In this document: piece after piece, positions 1 to 9,450 of the stretch | Position numbering within the stretch: the first letter of the stretch is position 1 | Layout of the letters: every line of letters starts with the position of its first letter | Source of the DNA: Polynucleobacter campilacus | Lineage (GTDB): Bacteria; Pseudomonadota; Gammaproteobacteria; Burkholderiales; Burkholderiaceae | Assembly: GCF_002206625.1 (NCBI RefSeq) | Contig: NZ_NGUP01000003.1 | Coordinates: 394,968 to 458,967 of the forward strand | Direction: 5' to 3' | Length of the DNA: 64,000 nt | Position numbers and translations under genes: made by a program | Notes under the pieces: generated by a model | What the model was told of the DNA's origin: nothing | Database searches by the model: none | Seen by the model: only the letters and a program-made list of their open reading frames with translations

Positions 1-893
1 TTAGCGCTACTAGAGCCCGCCAAGAAGCCTTAGATCACGTTCTACTCTTTGGCCCTCCAGGGCTTGGTAAAACGACTCTTGCCCACATCATCGCCAGAGA
101 GCTTGGCGTGAACTTGCGCCAGACTAGTGGCCCAGTTCTCGATAGACCGGGCGATCTTGCTGCCTTGCTTACTAATTTAGAAGCCAATGATGTGCTCTTC
201 ATTGATGAGATCCATCGTCTCTCTCCAGTTGTTGAAGAAATTCTCTATCCAGCTCTTGAGGATTACAGTTTAGACATCATGATTGGTGAAGGCCCTGCAG
301 CACGTAGTGTCAAGATCGATCTCAAACCATTTACATTGATCGGCGCCACCACTCGGGCCGGCATGCTCACCAACCCATTACGTGATCGCTTTGGCATTGT
401 GGCAAGACTTGAGTTCTACACCACTGAAGAACTGACCAAAATTATTAATCGCTCAGCCAGCCTACTCAAGGCAGATATAGATCCAGAGGGTTCAGTAGAA
501 ATTGCCAAGCGTGCGCGCGGTACCCCCCGTATTGCTAACCGCCTACTCCGTCGAGTACGCGACTACGCAGAAGTCAAAGGCACAGGCACGATCACCAAGG
601 CTATGGCTGATGCCGCATTGAAGATGCTAGATGTTGATCCGAGTGGCTTTGATGTGATGGATAGAAAACTACTCGAAGCTATTCTTCATAAGTTCGATGG
701 CGGTCCAGTAGGTATTGATAATTTGGCAGCAGCGATTGGGGAAGAACGCGACACGATTGAGGATGTTCTAGAGCCCTACCTCATTCAGCAGGGATATCTT
801 CAAAGAACTTCACGTGGCCGTATAGCAACACGTCAGGCCTATGAGCACTTTGGCTTAACGCCACCTAGCGGTAACGCTAGCTTAGATATTTAA
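1..893 (+). CDS. ruvB: Holliday junction branch migration ATPase RuvB (5' truncated by window edge)
   Basis: RuvB is the hexameric AAA+ motor that drives branch migration of Holliday junctions with RuvA. The reading frame is open to the window edge (first full codon at base 3), so the track start at 108 (a GTG) is internal. Upstream of it the Walker A loop GPPGLGKTT is already visible, followed by the Walker B box FIDEIHRL, the sensor stretch GATTRAGML and the arginine-finger region LRDRFG. The C-terminal winged helix ends in [16 protein letters not shown]. About 296 residues are present of the usual 340-355, so roughly 50 N-terminal residues lie outside. It converges on tyrS and overlaps its stop by a few bases. 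Identity is near certain; only the start is unknown. Confidence 0.97.
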   Translation, partial: SATRARQEALDHVLLFGPPGLGKTTLAHIIARELGVNLRQTSGPVLDRPGDLAALLTNLEANDVLFIDEIHRLSPVVEEILYPALEDYSLDIMIGEGPAARSVKIDLKPFTLIGATTRAGMLTNPLRDRFGIVARLEFYTTEELTKIINRSASLLKADIDPEGSVEIAKRARGTPRIANRLLRRVRDYAEVKGTGTITKAMADAALKMLDVDPSGFDVMDRKLLEAILHKFDGGPVGIDNLAAAIGEERDTIEDVLEPYLIQQGYLQRTSRGRIATRQAYEHFGLTPPSGNASLDI

Positions 894-2122
894 ACTAAAG
901 TTACTTTCGCAAATTTGCGCTTACCAACCTGTACTACGTAGGTTCCTGCTTCAATCTTCGCTTGCTTGTCACTAACAGTTGCGCCATCAATTTTTACGCC
1001 GTTCTGCTCGATATTGCGCATAGCTTCTGATGTAGATGGGGCTAATCCTGCAGCCTTAAGCAGGTTTGCGATAACCATGGGAGCGCCAGAAAGAGTTACT
1101 TCTGGAATGTCGTCTGGCACACCACCCTTTGCGCGGTGATTGAAGTCTTCCAGGGCTTTTTCTGCTGCAGCTTGTGAATGAAAGCGTGCCACGATTTCTT
1201 GTGCGAGTAGTACTTTGCAATCTTTTGGATTTCTTCCGCTAGCGACTTCTTGTTTCATTAAATCAATTTCAGACATTGGGCGGAATGACAGCAGTGTGAA
1301 GTAATCCCACATCAAATCATCTGAGATGCTCAAGAGTTTTCCGAACATATCACCAGCAGATTCGCTGATACCAATGTAATTTCCCTTGGACTTACTCATT
1401 TTCTCAACGCCATCCAGACCAACCAAGAGCGGCATCGTCAAAATACATTGTGGCTCTTGGCCATACTCCCGCTGGAGCTCGCGGCCCACTAAGAGATTAA
1501 ATTTTTGATCTGTACCGCCTAACTCTAAATCACTCTTCAGAGCAACAGAGTCATAGCCCTGCATCAATGGATATAAAAACTCATGAATCGAAATAGGTAC
1601 ACCATTGCGATAGCGCTTGGTAAAGTCATCACGCTCAAGCATTCTGGCAACCGTATGTTTTGCAGCCAGCTGAATCATGCCGCGCGCGCCCAATGGATCA
1701 CACCACTCGCTGTTGTAGCGTACTTCTGTTTTAGAGGGATCAAGCACCATACTTGCTTGACGATAGTAAGTTTCTGCATTGACCGCTATTTCTTCCGCTG
1801 TCAATGGTGGACGGGTTGCATTACGACCCGATGGATCGCCAATCATGCTGGTGAAGTCGCCAATCAAGAAAATGACCGTATGGCCTAAATCTTGCAACTG
1901 ACGTAGTTTATTCAGAACCACCGTATGCCCCAAATGAATATCAGGTGCAGTGGGATCTAAACCTAACTTAATCCGAAGTGGGGTCTTAGTGGCCTGGCTA
2001 CGAGCCAATTTTTGAACCCAGTCAGCCTCAACCAATAGCTCATCACAGCCGCGCTTAGTGACTTCGAGGGCCGCAAAGACTTCAGGGGTTAAAGGATATT
2101 TTTGTTCTGGTTTAGCCGTCAT
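890..2122 (-). CDS. tyrS: Tyrosyl-tRNA synthetase
   Basis: TyrS charges tRNA-Tyr in the cytoplasm. This is a class Ic synthetase of about 410 residues with the HIGH-type signature HLGH near residue 63 and the KMSKS loop (EKMSKSKGN) near residue 240. A C-terminal S4-like RNA-binding segment ends in [12 protein letters not shown]. The track places the start at 2182, but the extra residues [13 protein letters not shown] look like untranslated leader. I use the ATG of MTAKPEQK, which gives the normal family length. anmK diverges from it, with 73 bases between the two start codons, so both promoters must lie in that gap. Confidence 0.96.
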   Translation of the reverse strand: MTAKPEQKYPLTPEVFAALEVTKRGCDELLVEADWVQKLARSQATKTPLRIKLGLDPTAPDIHLGHTVVLNKLRQLQDLGHTVIFLIGDFTSMIGDPSGRNATRPPLTAEEIAVNAETYYRQASMVLDPSKTEVRYNSEWCDPLGARGMIQLAAKHTVARMLERDDFTKRYRNGVPISIHEFLYPLMQGYDSVALKSDLELGGTDQKFNLLVGRELQREYGQEPQCILTMPLLVGLDGVEKMSKSKGNYIGISESAGDMFGKLLSISDDLMWDYFTLLSFRPMSEIDLMKQEVASGRNPKDCKVLLAQEIVARFHSQAAAEKALEDFNHRAKGGVPDDIPEVTLSGAPMVIANLLKAAGLAPSTSEAMRNIEQNGVKIDGATVSDKQAKIEAGTYVVQVGKRKFAKVTLV

Positions 2123-2195
2123 GCTGGTTCGTATACTGATACAGTTATTTGGTATTTCAATTGTTAAGCATAATTGTCGCATTCCTGAGAACTAG

Positions 2196-3323
2196 ATGAA
2201 CAAACCTCACTCCCTCTACATTGGTCTCATGTCTGGTACTAGCCTAGATGGGATTGATGCCGTTCTCGCCAAGATTGGACCCAATGGAGAAACCAACGCC
2301 CAAGCGGCTGTGAGTACCCCCTTCAGCCTTGAACTTCGCAAAGCCCTGATTGAACTTCAAACTTCAAGCCCCAATGAGCTGCACAGAGAGAAACAGGCTG
2401 GCAATGCCTTAGCCATAGCTTATGCCGATGCCGTCAGCCAATTACTGAAAAAAGCCAATTTACAGCCATCCGATATTGCTGCCATTGGTGCGCATGGTCA
2501 GACTATTCGCCATCAACCACATCTTGGAGATATGGCATATACCCACCAAACACTCAACCCTGCCCTCCTAGCAGAAAAGACCGGGGTTGATGTCATCGCA
2601 GATTTTAGAAGTCGTGATCTAGCGGCTGGTGGGCATGGCGCACCTTTAGTGCCTGCCTTTCATGCGCAGCAATTTACGTCCTCTGAAAATTTAGCAATTT
2701 TGAATATCGGTGGCATCGCCAATCTGACGCTGCTACCCAAAGATGGCCCAGTGACTGGTTTTGATTGCGGCCCTGGGAATATGTTGATGGATGCCTGGAT
2801 TGAAAAGCATCAAGGCAATTCCTATGATGAGAATGGTGCTTGGGCGCTGCAAGGAAAAGTGAATGAAGCACTTCTACAGTTGATGTTGTCAGATTCTTTT
2901 TTTAGCAAAGCGCCTCCAAAAAGTACGGGGCGAGATGACTTTCATTTAGCTTGGTTGCAGGAAAAAATTGGCAACAGCAATCATCATGCCGAAGATGTGC
3001 AAGCCACCTTACTGCATCTGACGGCACATGCAGCCTTGGAGGCTTTAGCACGTCATGCCCCGCAAACCCAGAAGTTGATTATCTGTGGAGGAGGCGCCCG
3101 AAATAGTGCCTTGATGAATTTACTTCAAGTCAAAGCGCAGTATTTCTTCAAAAAGCCTATAGAAATTACGACGAGTGACTCTGCTGGTATTGACCCACAA
3201 CTCGTTGAAGGCCTAGCTTTTGCCTGGCTTGCATGGGCCCATAAAGAAAAACGGCCAGCAAATTTGCCAGCCGTTACAGGAGCGAAGGGTCCTAGAATTC
3301 TAGGCGCTTGCTATCCTGCTTAA
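2196..3323 (+). CDS. anmK: Anhydro-N-acetylmuramic acid kinase
   Basis: AnmK phosphorylates and opens 1,6-anhydro-MurNAc released during peptidoglycan turnover, giving MurNAc-6-phosphate for recycling. The 375-residue length fits the family. The N-terminal phosphate-binding motif GLMSGTSLDGIDAVL, the GAHGQTIRH segment, the central NIGGIANLT and the second ATP-site motif IICGGGARN are all visible, typical of the ASKHA fold. The last 25 codons contain a strong inverted repeat (3250-3275) that works as a terminator for the convergent erpA on the other strand. No partner recycling genes are adjacent. Assignment is secure by motif and length. Confidence 0.95.
   Translation: MNKPHSLYIGLMSGTSLDGIDAVLAKIGPNGETNAQAAVSTPFSLELRKALIELQTSSPNELHREKQAGNALAIAYADAVSQLLKKANLQPSDIAAIGAHGQTIRHQPHLGDMAYTHQTLNPALLAEKTGVDVIADFRSRDLAAGGHGAPLVPAFHAQQFTSSENLAILNIGGIANLTLLPKDGPVTGFDCGPGNMLMDAWIEKHQGNSYDENGAWALQGKVNEALLQLMLSDSFFSKAPPKSTGRDDFHLAWLQEKIGNSNHHAEDVQATLLHLTAHAALEALARHAPQTQKLIICGGGARNSALMNLLQVKAQYFFKKPIEITTSDSAGIDPQLVEGLAFAWLAWAHKEKRPANLPAVTGAKGPRILGACYPA
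3250..3275 (-). terminator. Intrinsic terminator of erpA, embedded in the anmK coding end
   Basis: AACGGC-CA-GCAAA/TTTGC-CA-GCCGTT is an almost perfect 26-base dyad. Read on the minus strand it is followed by TTTTTCTTT, the layout of a Rho-independent terminator. It lies about 65 bases past the erpA stop, inside the 3' codons of anmK on the opposite strand. Confidence 0.7.
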
Positions 3324-3341
3324 CTATATATGCTAATTTCT

Positions 3342-3728
3342 TTAAGCGGAGAAAGAAGATCCGCAACCACAAGTAGTCGTTGCATTTGGATTCTTAATCA
3401 CAAACTGTGAACCGTTGATATCTTCCTTGTAGTCTATCTCAGCACCAACTAGATATTGGAAGCTCATTGAATCTACTAAAAGAGTAACGCCATTCTTTTC
3501 AAACAAGGTGTCATCTTCATTAACGGCATCATCAAATGTAAAGCCATATTGAAAGCCTGAACATCCACCACCTTGAACGAATACGCGCAACTTCAATTCT
3601 GGGTTACCTTCTTCAGCAATCAAATCGGCCACTTTTGCAGCAGCACTATCCGTAAATACCAACGGGGTTGGTGGCTCGGCTAAATCTTGTGCGGGTTGTA
3701 CAACTTCTTGGCTAGCTAATTGGGTCAT
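3342..3728 (-). CDS. erpA: A-type iron-sulfur cluster insertion protein ErpA
   Basis: ErpA is an A-type carrier that delivers Fe-S clusters to apoproteins. At 128 residues it carries the three conserved cysteines: one in [11 protein letters not shown] and two in the C-terminal [11 protein letters not shown]. The first 20 or so residues (rich in Gln, Pro and Ala) are a variable extension. A good Shine-Dalgarno (AGGAG) sits before the ATG. It follows argC on the same strand after 91 bases, a neighbourhood common in betaproteobacteria. IscA is the main alternative, but the position beside argC and rpsI and the N-terminal extension favour ErpA. Confidence 0.92.
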   Translation of the reverse strand: MTQLASQEVVQPAQDLAEPPTPLVFTDSAAAKVADLIAEEGNPELKLRVFVQGGGCSGFQYGFTFDDAVNEDDTLFEKNGVTLLVDSMSFQYLVGAEIDYKEDINGSQFVIKNPNATTTCGCGSSFSA

Positions 3729-3819
3729 AGTTCACTCCTAAATCAAAAGGCAATACTGATATTCTAGGCTTTTAATCCTTAGCCTGCTGAAGGGATATTA
3801 ATCGATAAAACCAGTCAAA

Positions 3820-4878
3820 TTACGGGGATACCGCAATCTGGGTCAGTCCAGTCGTCTCAGGTAGGCCAAACATGAGGTTCATACACTGCACGCCCTGTCC
3901 TGAAGCCCCTTTTACCAAATTGTCTTCCACCACCAAAATGACCAGGGTATCTCCGCCGCCTGGACGATGGATGGCAATGCGAATACCGTTGCTACCTCTC
4001 ACAGAACGAGTCTCTGGATGGCTGCCTGAGGGCATGACATCTACAAAAGGTTCATTTTGATAGAAGCTCTCGTACAGCTTTTGATAATCAAGGTCTTTGC
4101 CGGCTTCGGTCAAGCGGACATACAAGGTCGAATGAATGCCTCTTACCATAGGCGTGAGATGTGGCACAAATGTCAGCCCAATTTGATCGTGGCCGGCAAT
4201 GGCTTTTAGGCCCTGCACAATCTCCGGAAGATGCCGATGGCCCTTAACACTGTAGGCTTTGAAGTTGTCACTTGCCTCGGAGAGCAAGGTGCCAATCTCT
4301 GCCTTACGTCCAGCACCAGAAGTTCCAGACTTAGAGTCAGAAATAATATGATTACCATCAATGAGCTGTTTGCCACCAGTCGACTTTGGGGAAAGCAAAG
4401 GTGCAAGGCCAAGCTGTACGGAAGTTGGGTAGCAACCCGCTAAACCCACTACGCGCGCTTTTTTAATGGCCTCACGATTAATTTCTGCCAAACCATAAAC
4501 TGCTTCTGCCAGAATATCTGGACAGCTATGCTCTATGCCATACCACTTAGCGAACTCTTTCACATCCTTCAGCCTAAAGTCGGCCGCTAAATCCAAAATC
4601 TTGACATTGTGAGTAAGTAATTCTTTTGCTTGCGCCATGGCAACACCATGTGGTGTTGCGAAGAACACTGCATCACATTCATTTAATTTGGCTTCATCTG
4701 GTGTAGTGAATTTAAGATCAACACGACCGCGCAAAGATGGGAACATCTCAGCAACTGGTATGCCAGCCTCTGTGCGAGATGTAATAGCAACAATCTTTAC
4801 CTCGGGGTGCTGCGCCAACAAACGCAATAATTCCACACCGGTATATCCTGTGCCGCCAACGATGCCAACCTTAATCAT
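3820..4878 (-). CDS. argC: N-acetyl-gamma-glutamyl-phosphate reductase
   Basis: ArgC reduces N-acetylglutamyl phosphate to the semialdehyde with NADPH, the third step of arginine synthesis. The N-terminal Rossmann motif [14 protein letters not shown] and the active-site cysteine in [11 protein letters not shown] identify it. The track starts at a TTG at 4890; the ATG at 4878 has GGAGA six bases upstream and begins MIKVGIVGG, as expected, giving 352 residues, close to the long ArgC class. It lies downstream of rplM-rpsI on the same strand but is separated from them by a terminator, so it probably has its own promoter. Confidence 0.95.
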   Translation of the reverse strand: MIKVGIVGGTGYTGVELLRLLAQHPEVKIVAITSRTEAGIPVAEMFPSLRGRVDLKFTTPDEAKLNECDAVFFATPHGVAMAQAKELLTHNVKILDLAADFRLKDVKEFAKWYGIEHSCPDILAEAVYGLAEINREAIKKARVVGLAGCYPTSVQLGLAPLLSPKSTGGKQLIDGNHIISDSKSGTSGAGRKAEIGTLLSEASDNFKAYSVKGHRHLPEIVQGLKAIAGHDQIGLTFVPHLTPMVRGIHSTLYVRLTEAGKDLDYQKLYESFYQNEPFVDVMPSGSHPETRSVRGSNGIRIAIHRPGGGDTLVILVVEDNLVKGASGQGVQCMNLMFGLPETTGLTQIAVSP

Positions 4879-4944
4879 GTCTTTCTCCAAGATACCTACT
4901 AAGTGAAGATTAAACGAACCTCACAATACCCCAATTGTAGAAAC

Positions 4945-4970
4945 AAAAAGGGCCGCTTGCGCGACCCTTT
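4945..4970 (-). terminator. Terminator after rplM-rpsI
   Basis: AAAGGG...CCCTTT encloses an inner CGC/GCG pairing. Read on the minus strand the stem is followed by TTTTTG, and it begins about 26 bases past the rpsI stop. It separates the ribosomal protein operon from argC. Confidence 0.75.
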
Positions 4971-4996
4971 CGAAAAACTTCAGCGACCGAAAGAAA

Positions 4997-5398
4997 TTAG
5001 CGCTTGCTGAACTGCTTACGACGACGTGCGCCGTGCAGACCAACCTTCTTACGCTCAACTTCACGAGCATCACGAGTCACCAAACCTGCTTTAGACAGGG
5101 TTGGCTTCAAAGTATTGTCGTAGTCAATCAAAGCACGAGTTACGCCGTGACGAACTGCACCAGCTTGGCCAGTTTCACCGCCACCAGAAACGTTTACTTT
5201 GATATCAAAGGTCGTTAAGTGGGCTGTGAGGGCTAAAGGCTGGCGAGCAATCATGCGCGATGTTTCACGAGCAAAATACGCATCGATAGGCTTACCGTTA
5301 ACGATTATTTCGCCTTTGCCAGATTTAATGAAGACGCGCGCAACAGAACTCTTGCGGCGACCTGTACCGTAATTCCAATTTCCGTAATTAATAGCCAT
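4997..5398 (-). CDS. rpsI: 30S ribosomal protein S9
   Basis: S9 is a component of the small ribosomal subunit whose basic C-terminal tail reaches the P-site tRNA. The 133-residue product starts [22 protein letters not shown] and ends with the expected RRRKQFSKR tail. It lies 9 bases after rplM, the standard two-gene operon, and a terminator follows. Family length and both termini match. Confidence 0.98.
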   Translation of the reverse strand: MAINYGNWNYGTGRRKSSVARVFIKSGKGEIIVNGKPIDAYFARETSRMIARQPLALTAHLTTFDIKVNVSGGGETGQAGAVRHGVTRALIDYDNTLKPTLSKAGLVTRDAREVERKKVGLHGARRRKQFSKR

Positions 5399-5407
5399 TT
5401 GGTTTCC

Positions 5408-5836
5408 TTAAATCTCTAACGCTTTTGGCTGTTGAGCCGCATGCGGATGATTGGCGTCGCCATAGACTTTTAATTTCTTAATCATGGCATAGCCTAGTGG
5501 GCCTTTTGGCAACATACCCTTCACAGCCTTCTCCAAAGCACGGCCTGGGAAACGGTCTTGCATTTTGTCGAAGTTAGTCGAGCTAATACCACCTGGGTAT
5601 CCGCTGTGACGGTAATAGATCTTGTTTAAGCCTTTTGTGCCTGTGACACGCAGCTTAGAAGAATTAATGACAACAATAAAGTCGCCAGTATCAACGTGTG
5701 GTGTGTATTCAGGCTTGTGCTTGCCGCGTAGACGGTGTGCCACTTCACTGGCGACACGACCGAGGACTTTGTCCGTAGCGTCAATCACGAACCATTCATG
5801 CACTACCTCATGGGATTTTGCAGAAAAAGTTTTCAT
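5408..5836 (-). CDS. rplM: 50S ribosomal protein L13
   Basis: L13 is an early-assembly protein of the large subunit. The 142-residue product begins [20 protein letters not shown] and contains the typical [17 protein letters not shown] and [20 protein letters not shown] segments. It is the first gene of the rplM-rpsI operon. About 160 bases of leader lie between its start and a strong terminator-like hairpin at 6004-6026. In other bacteria L13 autoregulates through its own leader; I could not recognise such a structure here. Confidence 0.98.
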   Translation of the reverse strand: MKTFSAKSHEVVHEWFVIDATDKVLGRVASEVAHRLRGKHKPEYTPHVDTGDFIVVINSSKLRVTGTKGLNKIYYRHSGYPGGISSTNFDKMQDRFPGRALEKAVKGMLPKGPLGYAMIKKLKVYGDANHPHAAQQPKALEI

Positions 5837-5997
5837 GATTTCTCAAATTGTTATAGTCAACAAAAAAATTACTCCAACCAAATAACGTCCACCTTGGCCC
5901 TGCTTATGTTTGCAAGCTCGCAGATTCTGAAATCTAACTGGTAAAACAATCACCGCTGACTAGTTCGGTAATTCAGTAAAGCCTTGAATTGTATCCT

Positions 5998-6099
5998 AAA
6001 AAAAGCCCAGGAACGAGTCCTGGGCTGGAATCCACCTTTGTTTGGGTGGAGGAGACACTGGGAGGTAAGTCATAGTCTTGTATAAGACTGACTGCCAAT
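5998..6099 (-). ncRNA. Candidate small RNA with two anti-Shine-Dalgarno loops
   Basis: Read on the minus strand, a promoter at 6106-6134 would start a transcript near 6099. The transcript then shows a hairpin AAGACT/AGTCTT-type stem (6074-6089), an unpaired ACCTCCC and CTCCTCC, a TCCACC/GGTGGA hairpin (6031-6050) and a 9-bp GC-rich terminator stem followed by seven T residues. The length is about 100 bases, typical for a trans-acting sRNA, and there is no ORF. The C-rich single-stranded patches could pair with ribosome binding sites, as in several known sRNA families. The alternative is an rplM leader ending in an attenuator. I do not recognise the family. Confidence 0.5.
6004..6026 (-). terminator. 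Strong intrinsic terminator upstream of rplM
   Basis: AGCCCAGGA and TCCTGGGCT form a perfect 9-bp stem with a 5-base loop. On the minus strand it is followed by an uninterrupted run of seven T residues (5998-6004). No minus-strand protein gene lies upstream, so it must end a non-coding transcript or attenuate rplM. Confidence 0.8.
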
Positions 6100-6105
6100 A
6101 CGGTT

Positions 6106-6134
6106 ATTGTATCGAGAACGATGGTGCGATGCAA
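6106..6134 (-). promoter_or_regulatory. Sigma-70 type promoter for the candidate sRNA
   Basis: On the minus strand TTGCAT (6134-6129) and TACAAT (6111-6106) are separated by exactly 17 bases. The -10 matches the consensus at 5 of 6 positions and the -35 is weak. A start near 6099 follows. Confidence 0.5.
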
Positions 6135-6139
6135 GAAAA

Positions 6140-6175
6140 TTGACCAAAATCAAGTTTTTGATGTTTTTTGGTCAA
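6140..6175. repeat. Inverted repeat TTGACCAAAA...TTTTGGTCAA
   Basis: Perfect 10-base arms are separated by 16 bases that contain a smaller TCAA/TTGA pairing. It sits just upstream of the sRNA -35 box and of the osmC-like gene, so it could be an operator or a hairpin. No known regulator site is recognised. Confidence 0.55.
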
Positions 6176-6256
6176 AGTCAGGCACTCACTAAAATCAATA
6201 GAAATTGGTAAACTATTGATAATATTGATTAATTTAGTAAGTTAGGGATCACTAAT

Positions 6257-6679
6257 ATGGAATGTCGAGTATCTTGGTTAGGTAATGGGGGAATGGCTTT
6301 TTCTGCTGAAACCGGCAGTGGTCACCTGGTCAATATGGACGGCGCCCCTGAAGCTGGGGGGAGAAACTTGGCGCCCAGACCAATGGAGCTTCTTTTAGCT
6401 GGAGCGGGGGGCTGCTCTGCATTTGATGTGGTTTTAATCCTACAGAGGTCTCGCCAGGCCGTCAGCGGCTGCGAGGTCACCCTTCAAGCAGAACGGGCCA
6501 CAGAAGACCCTAAAGTCTTTACCAAGATCAATTTGCACTTTAAGATCAAAGGAAAAGATCTAGATCAGGGAAAGGTGGATCGTGCGGTGAAGCTTTCACA
6601 TGAAAAGTACTGCTCAGCCACCATCATGCTAGCCAAAACAGCTGAACTGACTTACAGCATCGAAGTCATTTCGGAATAA
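6257..6679 (+). CDS. OsmC/YhfA family protein
   Basis: This 140-residue protein belongs to the OsmC/Ohr superfamily, whose characterised members reduce organic hydroperoxides with a pair of cysteines. The segment PMELLLAGAGGCSAFDVV carries the first conserved cysteine and KLSHEKYCSATIML the second, as in the YhfA-like branch. It begins MECRVSWLGNGGMAF and has AGGGAT ahead of the start. It stands alone, divergent from rplM, and converges on rnpB. The exact substrate cannot be told from sequence. Confidence 0.85.
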   Translation: MECRVSWLGNGGMAFSAETGSGHLVNMDGAPEAGGRNLAPRPMELLLAGAGGCSAFDVVLILQRSRQAVSGCEVTLQAERATEDPKVFTKINLHFKIKGKDLDQGKVDRAVKLSHEKYCSATIMLAKTAELTYSIEVISE

Positions 6680-6681
6680 GT

Positions 6682-6988
6682 GCAGAGTCAATCGATAAGC
6701 CGGATTCTGTCGCCTAGATTTGCATCTAGGGGCAATCATTCCTCTAGGCCGGCAGTTACCTGACGGCTCAAGCTCCCTACCCGCAGACTCAGCGGGACGC
6801 CTCATCGCCTGCTTACTTGGGATTGCTCCGGGTGGAGGTTACCGCGTTTCACCGTAACTAAATACGCTCGTCTCTGTGGCCCTATTCCTCACGTTGCCGT
6901 GGATGGCCGTTAGCCATCACCCTTCCCTATGGAGTCCGGACTTTCCTCCCCCTCAATAAAGAGGCGGCGATTGCCCAATTGACTCTGC
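6682..6988 (-). ncRNA. rnpB: RNase P RNA, class A
   Basis: RNase P RNA matures the 5' end of tRNAs. On the minus strand the 5' end GCAGAGTCAATTGGGCAATC pairs with the 3' end ATTGACTCTGC to form helix P1. The universal core GAGGAAAGTCCGGACTCC and the 3' block GACAGAATCCGGCTTAT are both present. The length of about 307 bases is a little short for class A. It lies downstream of pyrC on the same strand and converges on the osmC-like gene. Confidence 0.96.
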
Positions 6989-7042
6989 GCCTGCAGTCTA
7001 ACGCAGTCGGACTATTTTGGTTGAGGAATTAAAAGTTTTGGA

Positions 7043-8098
7043 TCAAACAAGTGACCATGCAATCGTTTCACCGGCACGCAGCGGAACAATCGTGGCATCA
7101 CCAAAAGCTAGCTCCTGTGGAATCCTTTGGGCTTGCTTCTTGAGGGTAATTTTTTTGCTATTGCGTGGCAAAGAATAAAAATCGGGGCCAAAAAAACTCG
7201 CAAAGCCCTCTAATTTATCTAACTTAGCAACACTTTCAAATGCTTCAGCATATAAACCCAAGACATTAAAGGCGCTGTAGCAACCTGCACAACCACAGGC
7301 TGCCTCCTTGTCTCCCTTAGCGTGAGGCGCACTATCGGTACCTAAAAAGAAGCGAGAATTACCGCTAGTGGCCGCCTCTAGGAGTGCAACACGATGCTCT
7401 TCGCGCTTGAGCACTGGCAAACAGTAATGATGAGGACGAATACCGCCAGAAAAAATCGCATTACGATTCATGAGTAAATGTTGTGGGGTAATCGTAGCCG
7501 CTATAGTATTTCCCGTTGCAACAGCGTCACGCACATAGTGCGCAGCTTGTTTGGTGGTGATATGTTCAAACACAATTTTGAGCTGCGGAAAATCTTTACG
7601 CAATGGCTCTAATATCTGATCAATAAAGACTGCTTCACGATCAAAGATATCGATCTCGGCATGAGTCACTTCGCCATGAACCAACAAAGGCATCCCAACA
7701 TCCTGCATTGCCTCAAGCGCTTTGTAGCAATGCTTGATGTCAGTTACTCCAGCATCGCTATTCGTTGTGGCTCCAGCCGGATAAAGCTTAAAGCCGATAA
7801 TTCCTTCAGACTTAGCCTTGCGCACTTCATCAGCTGAAGTATTGTCAGTCAGGTACAAAGTCATTAAAGGCTCGAAGTGATTGATGCCTAGGGATGTCAA
7901 ATTAGCCTCTATCCGTGATCGGTAGGCCTTTGCCAATTCCACTGTAGTCACTGGCGGCTTTAAATTTGGCATGATGATGGCACGGGCAAATTGACGGACC
8001 GTGTCAGCCAATACATCCTTCATTAAAGCCCCATCTCGAATATGCAAATGCCAGTCATCTGGTTGGATGAGTTCAATTTGTGTTGGACTATTCGGCAT
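7043..8098 (-). CDS. pyrC: Dihydroorotase
   Basis: PyrC cyclises carbamoyl aspartate to dihydroorotate in pyrimidine synthesis. The product is a class II (E. coli type) amidohydrolase of 351 residues. The metal-binding DWHLHIRDG lies near residue 16, the carboxylated-lysine segment [16 protein letters not shown] near residue 100, and the catalytic aspartate region [13 protein letters not shown] near residue 255, followed by a cysteine-rich CGCAGC typical of this class. It starts 2 bases after the glycerate kinase stop, so the two are co-transcribed. Confidence 0.96.
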   Translation of the reverse strand: MPNSPTQIELIQPDDWHLHIRDGALMKDVLADTVRQFARAIIMPNLKPPVTTVELAKAYRSRIEANLTSLGINHFEPLMTLYLTDNTSADEVRKAKSEGIIGFKLYPAGATTNSDAGVTDIKHCYKALEAMQDVGMPLLVHGEVTHAEIDIFDREAVFIDQILEPLRKDFPQLKIVFEHITTKQAAHYVRDAVATGNTIAATITPQHLLMNRNAIFSGGIRPHHYCLPVLKREEHRVALLEAATSGNSRFFLGTDSAPHAKGDKEAACGCAGCYSAFNVLGLYAEAFESVAKLDKLEGFASFFGPDFYSLPRNSKKITLKKQAQRIPQELAFGDATIVPLRAGETIAWSLV

Positions 8099-8100
8099 GA

Positions 8101-9444
8101 TTATTGATTGAGCAAAATGATACGGAAATCATTCACATTCGTAAGTGTAGGGCCAGTTTCTACTAAAGCACCCAATTCTGCAAAGAATCCATAGCAATCG
8201 TGAGAAAGCAAGAATGGCTCTGGAGCAATCCCTTTGGCGAGACTGCCTTTACGAACATCGCCTGTAAACCACGCGCCCGCATTTTTTTCACTACCGTCAA
8301 TACCATCAGTATCTGCAGCTAAAGCTGCCAAATGGGGTAAGTCTTTCGACGCTGCAAAGAGTGAGAGTAGATACTCACTGCAACGACCTCCACGGCCTTT
8401 AATGCCTGCAGGAATAGTGACAGTACATTCTCCGCCAGAAATGATTGCCAGAGGCTTATCACCTTTAGCTAAATGCTCACGAGCTAGATCTGCTTGCGTA
8501 CGCCCAACCGCTTGCGCTTCACCGGTAATCGTATCGCCTAGAACAATGGGCTCATAACCTTGGCTTCGAACATAATCTGCCGCAGCTTCCAAGCTTTTAT
8601 AGGCAGTGGCAATCACATGATTTGCTACTTGAGCGTTCACCAAATCTGCATCTTTTAAAGTCTCTGGCTTTTTTCCCGCAAGGCCTTGCGCCAGATGATT
8701 GAGTACTGATGCTGGAATCTCATCCTCACCCAAACGATATTTTTCAAAGATAGCTAAGGCATCTTGATAAGTCGAATAATCAGCTGCACAAGGGCCACTG
8801 GCAATATCTGCTGGTGAATCACCGGTCACATCAGAGATCAGCAATGCTTCTACACGTGCCCCATGAGCAATGGCAACTCTTGCTAAATTGCCGCCCAAAA
8901 TTGCAGATAAATGTTTGCGGACAATATTCATTTCCTCAATCGGGGCACCGCTTCGTAAGAGCGCTTCAGTAGTCTTGCGCATGTCATCGATAGAGATTCC
9001 CTCTTGAGGCAAAGTCAGTAGACTTGAACCGCCGCCAGAAACTAATGCAATCAATACGTCACCTGGTTCCAGCTCCTGAGTTAGCGCATAGATTGCTTTG
9101 GCGCCATCCATACCCGCTTGATCAGGCACTGGATGACCAGCTTCAATAATTTGAATATGAGCAGTAGGTGATGCATGACCGTAGCGGGTCAAGACTACGC
9201 CCTTTAGCTTTACTTGAGGCCAGTGTGTGCCTGCATAGGCCTCAAGTGCACTAGCCATAGAAGCGCTAGCCTTACCAGCACCCACTACCAAACATCTGCC
9301 CTTGGGCTCTTGTCCAGCAGGGAAAATCTTGGCTAAATATTGTGGAACGATAACCTGGGGATCAGCCACAGCCACAGCGGCTGCAAAGGCATTTTTTAGA
9401 ATCTCTTGTATAGAAGTTGGTTGATTATTTTTTTGAGTCATCAA
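8101..9444 (-). CDS. Glycerate 2-kinase (MOFRL family, GckA/TtuD type)
   Basis: This 447-residue protein is a MOFRL-family kinase that phosphorylates D-glycerate to 2-phosphoglycerate, used in glyoxylate, tartrate or serine-type C1 routes. The N-terminal domain shows [16 protein letters not shown] and [11 protein letters not shown]; the C-terminal MOFRL domain shows [10 protein letters not shown] and [13 protein letters not shown]. It is packed between an ABC exporter (6 bases upstream) and pyrC. No other glycerate-pathway gene is nearby, so its physiological source of glycerate is unclear. Confidence 0.9.
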   Translation of the reverse strand: MMTQKNNQPTSIQEILKNAFAAAVAVADPQVIVPQYLAKIFPAGQEPKGRCLVVGAGKASASMASALEAYAGTHWPQVKLKGVVLTRYGHASPTAHIQIIEAGHPVPDQAGMDGAKAIYALTQELEPGDVLIALVSGGGSSLLTLPQEGISIDDMRKTTEALLRSGAPIEEMNIVRKHLSAILGGNLARVAIAHGARVEALLISDVTGDSPADIASGPCAADYSTYQDALAIFEKYRLGEDEIPASVLNHLAQGLAGKKPETLKDADLVNAQVANHVIATAYKSLEAAADYVRSQGYEPIVLGDTITGEAQAVGRTQADLAREHLAKGDKPLAIISGGECTVTIPAGIKGRGGRCSEYLLSLFAASKDLPHLAALAADTDGIDGSEKNAGAWFTGDVRKGSLAKGIAPEPFLLSHDCYGFFAELGALVETGPTLTNVNDFRIILLNQ

Positions 9445-9450
9445 GCTATT

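Larger units (their letters stand above)
5837..6256. other. 420-base gene-free region between rplM and osmC-like gene
   Basis: This is one of the larger gaps in the window. It holds an rplM leader (5837-5997) in which I see no clear structure, a probable small RNA with its own promoter (about 5998-6134, minus strand), two inverted repeats (6140-6175 and 6194-6220), and a likely osmC promoter (TTGGTA at 6205, 17 bases, then ATTAAT at 6228). No convincing small ORF is present. Confidence 0.6.

Noticed and set aside
2123-2182. N-terminal extension of tyrS
   Set aside because: The extra 20 residues do not resemble TyrS and would consume the promoter region shared with anmK.
6198-6216. OxyR-like ATAG...CTAT near the osmC-like gene
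   Set aside because: The spacing is 11 rather than the expected 7, and no second pair is present.
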